From G963665975 sp963665975 (GTDB lineage Bacteria > Bacteroidota > Rhodothermia > Rhodothermales > Bin80), in NCBI GenBank assembly GCA_963665975.1, contig OY762508.1:3870743-3934742 (forward strand): DNA of 64,000 nt, written 5' to 3'. Below, in pieces: positions 17,337-26,172 of the stretch; the stretch's first letter is position 1, and each line of letters starts with the position of its first letter. The notes below the pieces were generated by a model that saw nothing but the letters and a program-made list of their open reading frames with translations, was not told where the DNA came from and did no database searches. Made by a program: the position numbers and the translations under genes.

Positions 17337-19487
17337 TTATTGAGGCGACGATGCTGCAGCACGCCGCTTCATCAGGAGGCCGATGATATGTTGCGCCGCG
17401 TCGGTGATTACTGTCCCGGGTCCAAATACTCCGGCTACGCCGGCATCAAAGAGCATTTGGTAATCCTGCGGCGGTATGACGCCTCCGACAACCACCAACA
17501 TATCCGGCCGTCCCAAAGAGGCCAGAACGTCAATCATTCTGGGGACCAGCGTTTTGTGTGCACCGGCGAGGCTGGATACGCCGACCACGTGCACGTCGTT
17601 CTCGACGGCCTGTCTGGCGGCTTCGTCAGGCGTCTGGAAGAGGGGGCCAATATCTACGTCGAAGCCAAAATCCGCAAAAGACGTTGCGATCACTTTTGCT
17701 CCCCGGTCGTGACCATCCTGTCCGATCTTGGCCACGAGCAGACGGGCTCGCCGCCCTTCCATTTCTGCAAATCTGTCCGAGAGCGCCCGCGTTCGGGCGA
17801 TGTCCTCCTTCATGAGTGCCTCAGAACTGTAGATGCCCGTGATTGTGCGCGTATTGGCACGATGGCGCGTGTAGACACGTTCCAGTGCCAGGGAGATTTC
17901 GCCGAGCGTGGCACGTGCGCGCGCTGCAGTTACCGCATGCGTTAGGAGGTTGGCAGAGGTATCTCGTGCGCTCCGGGACAATCCTTCCAGTGAATGAGCC
18001 ACATCTCGCGCACTGCGCTGCGCTTTAACCCGTTTCAGTCGTGCGTTCTGGCTGCGTAGAACGGCGCTGTTGTCTACTTCCAACAGATCGATTGGAGCTT
18101 CCGAATGGTGACGATACTTGTTCACCCCGACAACGACATCGGCCCCGGAGTCAATGCGCGCCTGTTTCCGCGCAGCGGCCTCCTCGATACGGAGCTTGGG
18201 CAGCCCTGATTCTATTGCCTTCATCATACCGCCGCCGGTTTCAATCTCCTGGATGTGCGTCCATGTGCGGCGTATGAGCTGATCGGTCAGATATTCGACA
18301 TAGTACGAGCCTCCCCAGGGGTCAATGGCGTGAATAATGTCTGTTTCTTGTTGCAGGAGTACCTGTGTATTGCGGGCAATGCGTGCCGAATTCTCCGTCG
18401 GCAGCGCCAACGCTTCATCCAGGGCGTTGGTGTGGAGAGATTGCGTATGTCCGAGTACTGCTGCGAGTGCTTCGACGGTCGTCCGCGCGACATTGTTCAT
18501 GGGATCCTGTTCCGCAAGACTATAACCGGAAGTCTGGCAATGCATGCGCAGCGCCATCGAAGCGGGATTACGCGGCTTGAACGGCTTGATGAGTCTGGCC
18601 CACAGTACGCGCGCAGCCCGCAGCTTCGCAATCTCCATGAAATGGTGCATGCCGATCCCGAAGAAAAATGATACGCGCGGGGCAAAGTCGTCTATGTCGA
18701 GGCCGCGGGATAATCCTGAGCGGATATATTCCAGTCCGTTGGCCAGCGTAAAGGCAAGTTCAAGATCTGCCGGGGCGCCCGCTTCATGCATGTGGTAGCC
18801 ACTGACGGATACCGAGTTGAAGCGCGGCATGTGCCGGGCCGTATAGGCTATGATATCTCCTGTGATCCGCATAGACGCCGCAGGCGGATAGATATACGTG
18901 TTGCGGACCATGAACTCCTTCAGGATGTCGTTCTGAATGGTTCCGCGCAACGCCTCCTGCGACACACCCAGTTCTTCGGCTGCCACGATAAAGAAGGCCA
19001 TCACCGGAAGGACGGCGCCATTCATGGTCATCGATACCGACGTGGCTTCCAACGGTATGCCATCGAAGAGAACCTTCATGTCTTCCACCGTGTCAATTGC
19101 GACCCCCGCCATGCCGACGTCTCCGACTACGCGTTCATGACTGGAGTCGTATCCCCGGTGTGTGGGCAAGTCGAATGCCACAGAGAGCCCCTTTTGCCCT
19201 GCGCGCAGCGCACGCCGATAAAAGGCGTTCGAGTCTTCAGCGGTCGAAAACCCCGCGTACTGGCGAATCGTCCACGGACGCCCTAGATACATCGTGCTGT
19301 ACGGTCCGCGCAGGAATGGCGGAAACCCGGCTGCATAGTCTACATGTTCAGCACTTACGATGTCTGTTTGCGCAAATGCGGACTGCAGGGGAATGCCCTC
19401 TGGCGTCATCCCGGCGGATTCAGGCTCGGGTACGTCGCTGCATCCCTTTGCGGGCCTATACGGTATGTTGGCAAAATCCGGTCGCAT
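17337..19487 (-). CDS. mutB: Methylmalonyl-CoA mutase, large (catalytic) subunit
   Basis: Catalytic subunit of the B12 enzyme that interconverts (R)-methylmalonyl-CoA and succinyl-CoA, 716 residues. The N-terminal TIM-barrel substrate domain shows TIRQYAGFSTAEDSNAFYRR, GLSVAFDLPTHRGYD and MTMNGAVLPVMAFF. The C-terminal cobalamin domain has the base-off signature K-x-GQDGHDRGAKV (D-x-H-x-x-G), then VVGVSSLAGAHKTL and VVVGGVIPPQDYQMLFDAGV. It follows the small subunit by 12 bases and precedes meaB: a complete heterodimer-plus-chaperone operon. Confidence 0.96.
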   Translation of the reverse strand: MRPDFANIPYRPAKGCSDVPEPESAGMTPEGIPLQSAFAQTDIVSAEHVDYAAGFPPFLRGPYSTMYLGRPWTIRQYAGFSTAEDSNAFYRRALRAGQKGLSVAFDLPTHRGYDSSHERVVGDVGMAGVAIDTVEDMKVLFDGIPLEATSVSMTMNGAVLPVMAFFIVAAEELGVSQEALRGTIQNDILKEFMVRNTYIYPPAASMRITGDIIAYTARHMPRFNSVSVSGYHMHEAGAPADLELAFTLANGLEYIRSGLSRGLDIDDFAPRVSFFFGIGMHHFMEIAKLRAARVLWARLIKPFKPRNPASMALRMHCQTSGYSLAEQDPMNNVARTTVEALAAVLGHTQSLHTNALDEALALPTENSARIARNTQVLLQQETDIIHAIDPWGGSYYVEYLTDQLIRRTWTHIQEIETGGGMMKAIESGLPKLRIEEAAARKQARIDSGADVVVGVNKYRHHSEAPIDLLEVDNSAVLRSQNARLKRVKAQRSARDVAHSLEGLSRSARDTSANLLTHAVTAARARATLGEISLALERVYTRHRANTRTITGIYSSEALMKEDIARTRALSDRFAEMEGRRARLLVAKIGQDGHDRGAKVIATSFADFGFDVDIGPLFQTPDEAARQAVENDVHVVGVSSLAGAHKTLVPRMIDVLASLGRPDMLVVVGGVIPPQDYQMLFDAGVAGVFGPGTVITDAAQHIIGLLMKRRAAASSPQ

Positions 19488-19499
19488 TCTCAGTGAGAA

Positions 19500-21272
19500 T
19501 TAGGGTGTACGCTGTAACCGTGCGGCCAGGGCATCCTGCAATACGGAAACGGCCAGAAGCATATCTCCGTCATCGGGTATAAAAAAGCGTGTAACGCGGA
19601 GCGCCTGCTCCTTAAGGGCGGATGGGCCAACAAGCACCAGTTGCGGGGCGAGTTCGTCCATTCCGGGCATTTCTGGCATGTCAGCAGCAGAGGTGCTGCT
19701 GGCGACCAGCACATCCGGGCATGCACTATCCGCCCGCGTTTCAATTTTGAATCCTGCCCAGCCGAACAACTGCTCTGCGTCCGATTGCGACATGCTGTCC
19801 AGCACCTGTACACGCAGGCGGCGCCCCACAGTCTGGCGGAGTGCTTCAGTGCGCAGGCGCAAGGCTTCAAACCGTTCCGCGTCCCGTTCGCACGGTAGAG
19901 GCTCCACTTCATGGCTTGCGCCCGACGTTGCAGCAGGACGGCCGCCAGTCTGCGCGCACAATGCATCCATGCGCAAATCCTCGGTTGTGAGAGTGGTAGG
20001 CAGTGTATTTACGCCGACAAGAATGCGGCGTCCGGTGGCTAGTTCTTCGAATCGCGCCTGGCGCGCCTTGCGGATCGCCCGCTGTACGAAGCCGACCTTA
20101 AGTGCTTCGAGCAGCCCGCCGCGTTCCTCCAACTCCTGAAAGAACGCCCACGCGGCTCTGGCGACCTTGTCGGTGAGTGTTTCTACGTAATACGATCCCG
20201 CCGCAGGATCCGCGACGATGCCCAGGTGCGCTTCGTGCCGCAGGATCAGCTGTAGATTGCGCGCCAGGCGCTGCGCATCCGATGACCGGTCATGGGGCTG
20301 CACCGTGAATGTGCGGCAGCCACCCATAATGGCTGTCATCGCCTGTATGGTCGCCCGAAGTAGGTTGCTGGGAGGATCAAGCAGCGAGTAGCTCCTGAAC
20401 GAGGTAACGGCATTAATCACGGGCAGGCCTTCTGTCACCCCGAATGCTGCAAAGAGCTGTCTGGCGACATGGTGAAGTGCGCGCACTTTGGATATGGCCA
20501 TCAGGTAGCTGGGCGTTACGGGTATGCTGAACAGCATATGGCGCACCACCAATTCCGCCGGAAAGCCCCGTTCGATCAACTGCACAAACGCTTCACTTGC
20601 TGCGCCGAGCAGACATCCCAGTTCCTGTGCGCAAGTGGCCCCGGCCATATGGTAGGAGCGGGCATCCGTGCACACGGTCTGCAATTGCGAATGTTCGGCG
20701 GCGCCGACAAGTTCTCCCAATTCGTCGTATGCCACTTTCGCATCCAGCGCACCGGTGCGCGCCAGTCTGCCGGCAGGGTCACAGCCAATTGCGCCTTCGA
20801 GGGAGGCTCGCGGCAATGCGTGAGCATGTGCCACCGCAATGAGTCCGGCAACGACCCTGCTGGGTTCGGCGAAGCCTTCCCAATAGACCGGAGTCACGTC
20901 GAGCGCGATGCCGTCCAACAGGTCTGCGAAGTCTCTTCTTGTAAACGTTGGTCTATTCTGTGGTGCGATAAAGCCGATGGCAGTTGCTCCTTGCTCGAGT
21001 GCTGCATGGGCCTCCTTGTTGGCCGTTACAACACAACCAGCACTGATATCCTGCCGGAAATGCCATGGGCCAGACCTGCCGGCCGCAGACGCAATAGCTG
21101 CGGTATCGTCGCTCCGGCATACGGCGTCGATCGCAAAGCCATCCGGCGTGATCCACTCCACGGACCTGGCGGGATCCATACTGCCCAAATCACGCTGCAT
21201 CCGATTACGCCATGCCTTGGTCGAAACCGGAGGAAAGTGCTCCTTGAGCGCCAGTGGATCAGGAAGTGGCAT
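19500..21272 (-). CDS. mutA: Methylmalonyl-CoA mutase, small subunit
   Basis: Non-catalytic partner of the large subunit, 590 residues. It retains the mutase fold (GTIQAMTAIMGGCRTFTVQP-like region: ATIQAMTAIMGGCRTFTVQP; RNLQLILRHEAHLGIVADPA; GSYYVETLTD) but the C-terminal domain lacks the D-x-H-x-x-G cobalamin motif, as expected for MutA. The first gene of the mutA-mutB-meaB operon; the operon suggests propionate/odd-chain fatty acid use or the reverse succinate route. The 675 bases upstream of its ATG contain no gene. Confidence 0.92.
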   Translation of the reverse strand: MPLPDPLALKEHFPPVSTKAWRNRMQRDLGSMDPARSVEWITPDGFAIDAVCRSDDTAAIASAAGRSGPWHFRQDISAGCVVTANKEAHAALEQGATAIGFIAPQNRPTFTRRDFADLLDGIALDVTPVYWEGFAEPSRVVAGLIAVAHAHALPRASLEGAIGCDPAGRLARTGALDAKVAYDELGELVGAAEHSQLQTVCTDARSYHMAGATCAQELGCLLGAASEAFVQLIERGFPAELVVRHMLFSIPVTPSYLMAISKVRALHHVARQLFAAFGVTEGLPVINAVTSFRSYSLLDPPSNLLRATIQAMTAIMGGCRTFTVQPHDRSSDAQRLARNLQLILRHEAHLGIVADPAAGSYYVETLTDKVARAAWAFFQELEERGGLLEALKVGFVQRAIRKARQARFEELATGRRILVGVNTLPTTLTTEDLRMDALCAQTGGRPAATSGASHEVEPLPCERDAERFEALRLRTEALRQTVGRRLRVQVLDSMSQSDAEQLFGWAGFKIETRADSACPDVLVASSTSAADMPEMPGMDELAPQLVLVGPSALKEQALRVTRFFIPDDGDMLLAVSVLQDALAARLQRTP

Positions 21273-21947
21273 GTGCGGCGTGTCGGCAGTTGTGCAATAA
21301 CCGGTGCTTGCCAGATAATGCTGATTTTTCGAGCTACCGATACTTCACATTGGAGGATTGGTTGCCAGGAAGGGGGCAACTGTGCGTCTCATGCTGCTTT
21401 CGGAGGTGTGTGGTTATATGGCGGATATCCCCCAGACCATGGCTTATTACCCGATTGGATTCGTACTCCTCCCGGGCCTTCGCAAAGCTGTTCCGTAATT
21501 GCCGGTCAGGCACAATGATCCAATTGCAAGGCAATCACAACCTTCCGAGGATCGACAACGGCGCTATCCTACGTATTCGGGCGATTCACCGCCAACGTGC
21601 ATCCAACCACATGCTCTGCAGCGGATTGAGCCACTCTGGCGAAGACACTTTTCAGGTCAGTGTTGCACGGAGCATTGGAACAGGCGGGTTTCCCGGCAGT
21701 CGCCGGGAGGCATGTTGCAATACTCACATGAGTGTTGTGAAGGATTCGGGTGCAGGCCCCACGCGTCTGTTCTATAGCATACCTGGATACTTGCGTGGCG
21801 CCCCGTGACGTTTACTGTGGGCCCGAAACCCCGATTGACGAGACGCCGAACAGCCGTTTCTGCTGCGTGAGGCCAGTTTCGTGCCACTGGTGATCACAAC
21901 ACTTGGCGGCTTCAAGTCAGCTCTTGCTTTCGCACAACACCGCAGCT
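21273..21947. other. 675-base region without a supported gene (mutA-katG gap)
   Basis: No frame here resembles a known protein. A plus-strand frame is open from 21254 to 21808, but its translation is Cys/Arg/Ser-rich with no domain and no ribosome-binding site. Visible structure: a hairpin GTTGCC-N8-GGCAAC at 21361-21380 and the larger multi-stem element at 21672-21778 (separate entry). The minus-strand promoter and leader of mutA should lie here. The composition could also fit a decayed insertion, but no coding remnant can be named. Confidence 0.5.
21672..21778. repeat. Multi-stem inverted-repeat element (possible structured RNA or decayed mobile element)
   Basis: An outer stem GAACAGGCG (21678-21686) pairs with CGTCTGTTC (21764-21772) with one G-T wobble, and is extended past a 2x2 mismatch by GC/GC. 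It encloses two hairpins: TCCCGGC-AGTC-GCCGGGA (21691-21708, 7 perfect pairs) and CAATACTC-ACAT-GAGTGTTG (21718-21737, 8 pairs with one wobble). The remaining arm, about 21738-21763, is G/C-rich. The closed multi-branch layout resembles a structured RNA, but I could not match it to tRNA, cobalamin, SAM or other riboswitch cores. Strand of function is unknown. Confidence 0.45.
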
Positions 21948-24140
21948 TCACCGCAAATCAAAGCGATCTAGGTTCATTACCTTGCTCCACGCAGCCACAA
22001 AGTCGTTCACAAAAGTCGCCTCGGCATCGTCACATGCATAGACTTCCGCCAAGGCTCTGAGCTGGGAATTCGAACCGAAAATGAGGTCCACGGCTGTTCC
22101 CTTCCACTTGAGCCTACCGGTCTTGTAGTCGCGTCCCTCGTAGATCCCATCCGAAGCTGCGTGCCATGCAGTGTCCAGATCAAGCAGATTTACAAAGAAA
22201 TCGTTGGTGAGCACTCCAGGCCGATCGGTAAAAACGCCCAATTCGGACCGTCCCGTGTTTGCGTTCAGTGCACGCATTCCGCCAACAAGCACGGTCATTT
22301 CGGGTGCAGACAGTGTCAGCATCTGGGCCTTGTCCACCAGCAATTCTTCCGCCGGTCTAACTTGCCCATTGGCTGTGTAGTTGCGGAATCCATCTGCCCG
22401 GGGTTCAAGAACCGCGAAGGAGTCCACATCGGTTTGCTCTGCGTGGGCATCGGTGCGACCCGGTGAAAACGGAACCGTTACATCGTGTCCGGCACGCTTC
22501 GCAGCAGCTTCCACGGCTGCGCATCCGGCGAGCACAATTACGTCGGCCAGCGAAACCATCTTGCCATTCGATTGCGCACGGTTGAATGTCGATCGGATGT
22601 CCTCCAGTGTCGGCAGCACGCTCGCCAACTCGGCCGGATCGTTCACGTCCCAGTCTTTTTGTGGCGCAAGCCGTATGCGGGCTCCATTTGCTCCGCCCCG
22701 CTTGTCTGTACCCCGAAATGTTGCAGCCGACGCCCACGCAGTGGCCACCATCTGCGAAACGGACAATCCCGAGGCCAGAATTGTGCCCTTAAGGTCACAA
22801 ATGTCGGCTACCTCAATGAGTTCATACGTCACGGCAGGAACCGGATCCTGCCACAACTGCGGTTCTCCAGGAACCAGCGAGCCCAGAAACCTTGACTGGG
22901 GGCCCAGATCGCGATGAGTCAACTTGTACCATGCCTTGGCGAACGCATCGGCGAATTCATCCGGATTCTCATGGAAGCGTTTCGAAATCGTCGCATACAC
23001 CGGATCCATCTTCAACGAGAGATCGGTAGTCAACATCATGGGGGCGTGTCGCCTCGCAGGATCGTGCGCATCCGGCACGGAATCGCTTGCAGCAGAGTCG
23101 GTAGGGGCCCACTGCGTGGCGCCACCAGGGCTCTTTACGGGTTTCCAGTCGTAGCCGAACAGGTTATCGAAGAAGTTGTGATCCCAGGTTGCAGGCCTGG
23201 TCGTCCACGCCCCTTCCAGGCCGCTGGTGATGGTATCGCCGGCCTTGCCGCTGCCGAAAGTGTTCTTCCAGCCGAGCCCCTGCTCCTCAATTGTGGCGCC
23301 TTCGGGCTCTGGACCTACGTATGTGTCGCTACCGGCGGCCCCGTGCGTCTTGCCGAACGTGTGTCCACCTGCTATGAGCGCCACGGTTTCCTCATCATTC
23401 ATGGCCATGCGAGCAAACGTTTCCCGGATATCACGGGCGGCAGCAACCGGATCCGGCTTACCGTTAGGTCCCTCAGGATTCACGTAGATCAACCCCATCT
23501 GCACGGCACCGAGGGGGTGGTCAAGATCCCGGTCACCGGAATAGCGTTCGTCGCCCAGCCATGTCGTTTCCGGCCCCCAATAGATGTCCTCTTCCGCCGC
23601 CCAGGCATCTTCGCGACCGCCAGCAAAGCCATACGTCTTGAATCCCATGGATTCCAGCGCGCAGTTACCTGTGAAGATCATCAGGTCTGCCCAGGAAAGT
23701 TTTCGTCCGTACTTTTGCTTGATCGGCCACAACAGGCGGCGAGCCTTGTCGAGATTGGCATTATCTGGCCAGCTGTTTAGTGGCGCAAAGCGGAGGGTAC
23801 CGGAGGAACTGCCGCCGCGTCCATCTCCGACGCGATATGTGCCTGCGCTATGCCACGCCATACGAATGAAGAGCGGGCCATAGTGACCGTAGTCGGCCGG
23901 CCACCAATTCTGAGACGTGGTCATGACCTCAAAGATGTCCTTCCTCAGGACATCCAGGTCCACTTTTTGGAATTCCCTGGCATAATTGAAGCCCGAGCCG
24001 TAGGGGTTTGATGCGGGAGGATTCTGGTGGAGCACGTTCAGGTTCAGTTGATGCGGCCACCAATGGTGATTTGTCATGCTCCCGATGGCTGCCTGTCTGT
24101 GTCGATCGCCCAATGCCGGGCACTTGCCGTGTGTGTGCAT
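21948..24140 (-). CDS. katG: Catalase-peroxidase
   Basis: Bifunctional haem catalase-peroxidase, 730 residues, full length with both the active N-terminal and the haem-less C-terminal domain. Distal residues: R93 and H97 in RMAWHSAGTYR. The covalent Met-Tyr-Trp adduct residues are all present: W96, Y219 (IYVNPEGP) and M245 (RMAMNDEETV). The proximal His260 is in IAGGHTFGKTHG. It detoxifies H2O2 in the cytoplasm. The ATG at 24140 gives a 35-residue N-terminal lead before the conserved core. No oxyR or furA neighbour is seen. Confidence 0.96.
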   Translation of the reverse strand: MHTHGKCPALGDRHRQAAIGSMTNHHWWPHQLNLNVLHQNPPASNPYGSGFNYAREFQKVDLDVLRKDIFEVMTTSQNWWPADYGHYGPLFIRMAWHSAGTYRVGDGRGGSSSGTLRFAPLNSWPDNANLDKARRLLWPIKQKYGRKLSWADLMIFTGNCALESMGFKTYGFAGGREDAWAAEEDIYWGPETTWLGDERYSGDRDLDHPLGAVQMGLIYVNPEGPNGKPDPVAAARDIRETFARMAMNDEETVALIAGGHTFGKTHGAAGSDTYVGPEPEGATIEEQGLGWKNTFGSGKAGDTITSGLEGAWTTRPATWDHNFFDNLFGYDWKPVKSPGGATQWAPTDSAASDSVPDAHDPARRHAPMMLTTDLSLKMDPVYATISKRFHENPDEFADAFAKAWYKLTHRDLGPQSRFLGSLVPGEPQLWQDPVPAVTYELIEVADICDLKGTILASGLSVSQMVATAWASAATFRGTDKRGGANGARIRLAPQKDWDVNDPAELASVLPTLEDIRSTFNRAQSNGKMVSLADVIVLAGCAAVEAAAKRAGHDVTVPFSPGRTDAHAEQTDVDSFAVLEPRADGFRNYTANGQVRPAEELLVDKAQMLTLSAPEMTVLVGGMRALNANTGRSELGVFTDRPGVLTNDFFVNLLDLDTAWHAASDGIYEGRDYKTGRLKWKGTAVDLIFGSNSQLRALAEVYACDDAEATFVNDFVAAWSKVMNLDRFDLR

Positions 24141-24449
24141 GTATCGATACGTTGAACTTGTGAAGGCTGTTTGAAGCGCAATTATACCGCGTGAACACCT
24201 GAATATTCCCAGCCGGTGTCGCCAATTACACGGGAAGCGAAGAAGACATGAGAGGGACTGTCACTGGGCAGACTTGAAACACCTGCGCGATTACGCGTCT
24301 TGCGTTCAGCGTATCGGTTGCAGTTGCAACAGCACCATTCCCGCCTTATTCGAATCAGTGACGCAAGCCGGAGATGGGAGGTATAGAAGGTAGCCGGTAG
24401 ACTAATTCCTGATACGTGAACATTAGCCTGACTCTCGGGCAATCAGTTT
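24141..24449. other. Intergenic region with katG promoter elements
   Basis: 309 bases without a gene, between trmH and katG, both on the minus strand. A minus-strand TATAAT lies at 24181-24186, 41 bases upstream of the katG ATG, a plausible -10; no good -35 is found at 17 bases. A dyad GTTGCA-GT-TGCAAC at 24317-24330 could be a regulator site. No terminator for trmH is obvious. A minus-strand frame through here has no resemblance to a protein. Confidence 0.4.
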
Positions 24450-24983
24450 TCACAGGAATGCCCGGAATCGGCGCACAAGATCGTATACGGCAATGCCATA
24501 GGCCACAGCAACGTTCAGGGATTGCTTGGTGCCATACTGGGGGATCTCGAGGGCAACATTGGCTTCTTGGATGATTTCATCACGGACGCCGGTCAGTTCA
24601 TTACCTACTACCAGACACAGTGGAAAGGCGCTTTGGTGGAGGGCGGTCGTAGGTGTGGGCCTGTCTGTGATTTCCAGGACGGCAATGGTGTGGCCCTGGC
24701 GCTTGAGTTGAGACACCAGGGGTTTCGGATCGGCTGTATAGGCCCAGGGTACGGTATCCTGGGCGCCAAGTGCAGTTTTTTGCAAACCTCGATTCTCGGG
24801 CGTGCCGGTGATTCCGGTCAGAAATAGCTTTTCAATCAGCGCCGCATCAGAGGTCCGGAAAATGGATCCGACATTGTATAGCGATCGCACGTTGTCCAAG
24901 ACAACAATGATTGGATGGCGTCGGGCTCTCGTAATATCCCCGGGAGCGAGTCGGGATATTTCTTCGTGTTGCAGCTTTCTCAT
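24450..24983 (-). CDS. TrmH/SpoU-family RNA methyltransferase
   Basis: SAM-dependent ribose 2'-O-methyltransferase of the SPOUT fold, 177 residues. The three SpoU motifs are visible: N-x-x-N-x-G-x-x-x-R (DNVRSLYNVGSIFRTSDA), the motif-2 LVVGNELTGVRDEI, and the knot-forming IPQYGTKQSLNVAVAYGIAV. It lacks an N-terminal substrate-binding domain, as in the short TrmL/TrmH type, so the modified tRNA or rRNA position cannot be told from sequence. ATG at 24983 is preferred over a TTG four codons earlier. Confidence 0.88.
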   Translation of the reverse strand: MRKLQHEEISRLAPGDITRARRHPIIVVLDNVRSLYNVGSIFRTSDAALIEKLFLTGITGTPENRGLQKTALGAQDTVPWAYTADPKPLVSQLKRQGHTIAVLEITDRPTPTTALHQSAFPLCLVVGNELTGVRDEIIQEANVALEIPQYGTKQSLNVAVAYGIAVYDLVRRFRAFL

Positions 24984-25224
24984 AGTGCGTTCCAACGACT
25001 TCTTGAGGGACGCTGGGTCAAGCAGTCTCTTGTGGGACTTGCGAGCTGATCGGGTAAGGGCCTCTCAGGTCAAGCCAGGATCATGGTTTGTCTAAGCTGA
25101 ATTGCCCTCAAGAGCAAGATACGTTTGCAGCGAGCCCGTTAGTATATCCTACACGGCATGCGTGTGGGGTGATGGAGCCATACGCGATGGTCCTGGCCAA
25201 TTTGCCACGCCTGATAGCTCTGGC

Positions 25225-25240
25225 GGTTTCCTGGGAAACC
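25225..25240. promoter_or_regulatory. Perfect dyad upstream of cmk
   Basis: GGTTTCC-TG-GGAAACC is a 16-base dyad with a 2-base centre, 38 bases before the cmk ATG. Such short-centre symmetry is more like a protein-binding operator than a hairpin. No promoter hexamers could be assigned beside it. Confidence 0.3.
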
Positions 25241-25277
25241 ATCCATATTTCACGGTACGGACGGTCATGCTCGCCGT

Positions 25278-26048
25278 ATGATACGTGCGGCGCCTCACAT
25301 AAGCCCAGCGCATTGCACGGCAGGCAGAGATTTTATTGGGCACTACGTCCTCAGATTAGCGCATCAAACCTTGATTGTAGCCATAGACGGGCCATCCGGA
25401 TCCGGTAAGAGCACGACAGCGCGCGCGGTTGCAGGCCGGCTTGGGTATTACTTCATGAGCACCGGGGCGATGTATCGCGCCGTGGCGCTGGCGTTTCTGC
25501 GTCAGGACAGCAAGCCTACTGATGCAGAGGCGGCAATCGTAATGCCTTCCCTGGATTTGGAAGTGCGATGCGAGGACGGTGATTTCAGATTACTGTTGGC
25601 GAAAGAAGACGTAACGGATGTGCTAAGGACGCCGGGAGTCGCCCTGATGGCCAGCAACGTAAGCCGAATCGCCAGCGTACGCCGGGCGCTTGCAACCAAG
25701 CAACGCCATGTTGGACGACTCTACCGGGATGACCCAGGCATTGTGCTCGAAGGACGAGACATAGGGACGGTGGTGTTCCCAAATGCAGATGTAAAGATTT
25801 ACATGCATGCGGATCCCGAAGTACGGGCTGGTCGAAGGCATGCGGAATACTTGAAACGAGGTCGCAACATACCCTTGGAAACCGTACTGCAAGAAATCCT
25901 TGCAAGGGACCGACAAGACATCGAACGGACGCTCTCCCCACTGCGCTCCGCAGAAGATGCGATTATTCTCGATACAACAGACCTCTCGCTAGGGCGGCAG
26001 GTCCAGTATATCGTGGACTGCGTAGGGAACGCGGCCCACGACCAGTAG
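25278..26048 (+). CDS. cmk: Cytidylate kinase
   Basis: Phosphorylates CMP and dCMP with ATP. The P-loop is GPSGSGKST at about residues 38-46, followed by YYFMSTGAMYRAVAL and the nucleotide-binding VLEGRDIGTVVFP; Arg-rich RAGRRHAEYLKRG matches the lid. ATG at 25278 leaves a roughly 30-residue N-terminal extension compared with E. coli Cmk; an in-frame TTG at 25371 (LIVAIDGPSG) would give the usual N terminus, so the start is uncertain. It lies upstream of rpsA, the same order as in many bacteria. Confidence 0.93.
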   Translation: MIRAAPHISPAHCTAGRDFIGHYVLRLAHQTLIVAIDGPSGSGKSTTARAVAGRLGYYFMSTGAMYRAVALAFLRQDSKPTDAEAAIVMPSLDLEVRCEDGDFRLLLAKEDVTDVLRTPGVALMASNVSRIASVRRALATKQRHVGRLYRDDPGIVLEGRDIGTVVFPNADVKIYMHADPEVRAGRRHAEYLKRGRNIPLETVLQEILARDRQDIERTLSPLRSAEDAIILDTTDLSLGRQVQYIVDCVGNAAHDQ

Positions 26049-26146
26049 TATAATTATGTTATTCCTTTGTGGCGCTATGTCCAGTCGGCGCCACTTTCGC
26101 TAATCCTATTCACCCAAACCCCAGGTCTTGTGGTATGAAAGACCTG
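26049..26146 (+). promoter_or_regulatory. rpsA 5' leader: -10-like box and two hairpins
   Basis: TATAAT at 26049-26054 directly follows the cmk stop. Two inverted repeats follow: TGGCGC (26070-26075) with GCGCCA (26088-26093), and CAGGTCTT (26122-26129) with AAGACCTG (26139-26146), an 8-bp perfect stem with a 9-base loop ending 26 bases before the rpsA ATG. S1 represses its own translation in E. coli through structured leader RNA, so a similar role is possible here but is inference. Confidence 0.4.
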
Positions 26147-26172
26147 AAACTGACCCAACCCTCTAAACCTAC

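Noticed and set aside
21661..21780. Cobalamin riboswitch or tRNA on either strand in the mutA upstream gap
   Set aside because: On the minus strand, GCCGGGAAACCCGCC looked like a B12 box, but the rest of the conserved core and the roughly 180-base layout are missing; acceptor-like ends are present but no D or T arm fits a tRNA.
21254..21808. 184-codon open frame on the plus strand between mutA and katG
   Set aside because: Its first part overlaps mutA, composition is Cys/Arg/Ser-rich, no domain or ribosome-binding site, and the structured inverted-repeat element lies inside it.
24182..24442. 86-codon minus-strand frame between trmH and katG
   Set aside because: No similarity to any family, and it would cover the katG promoter region.
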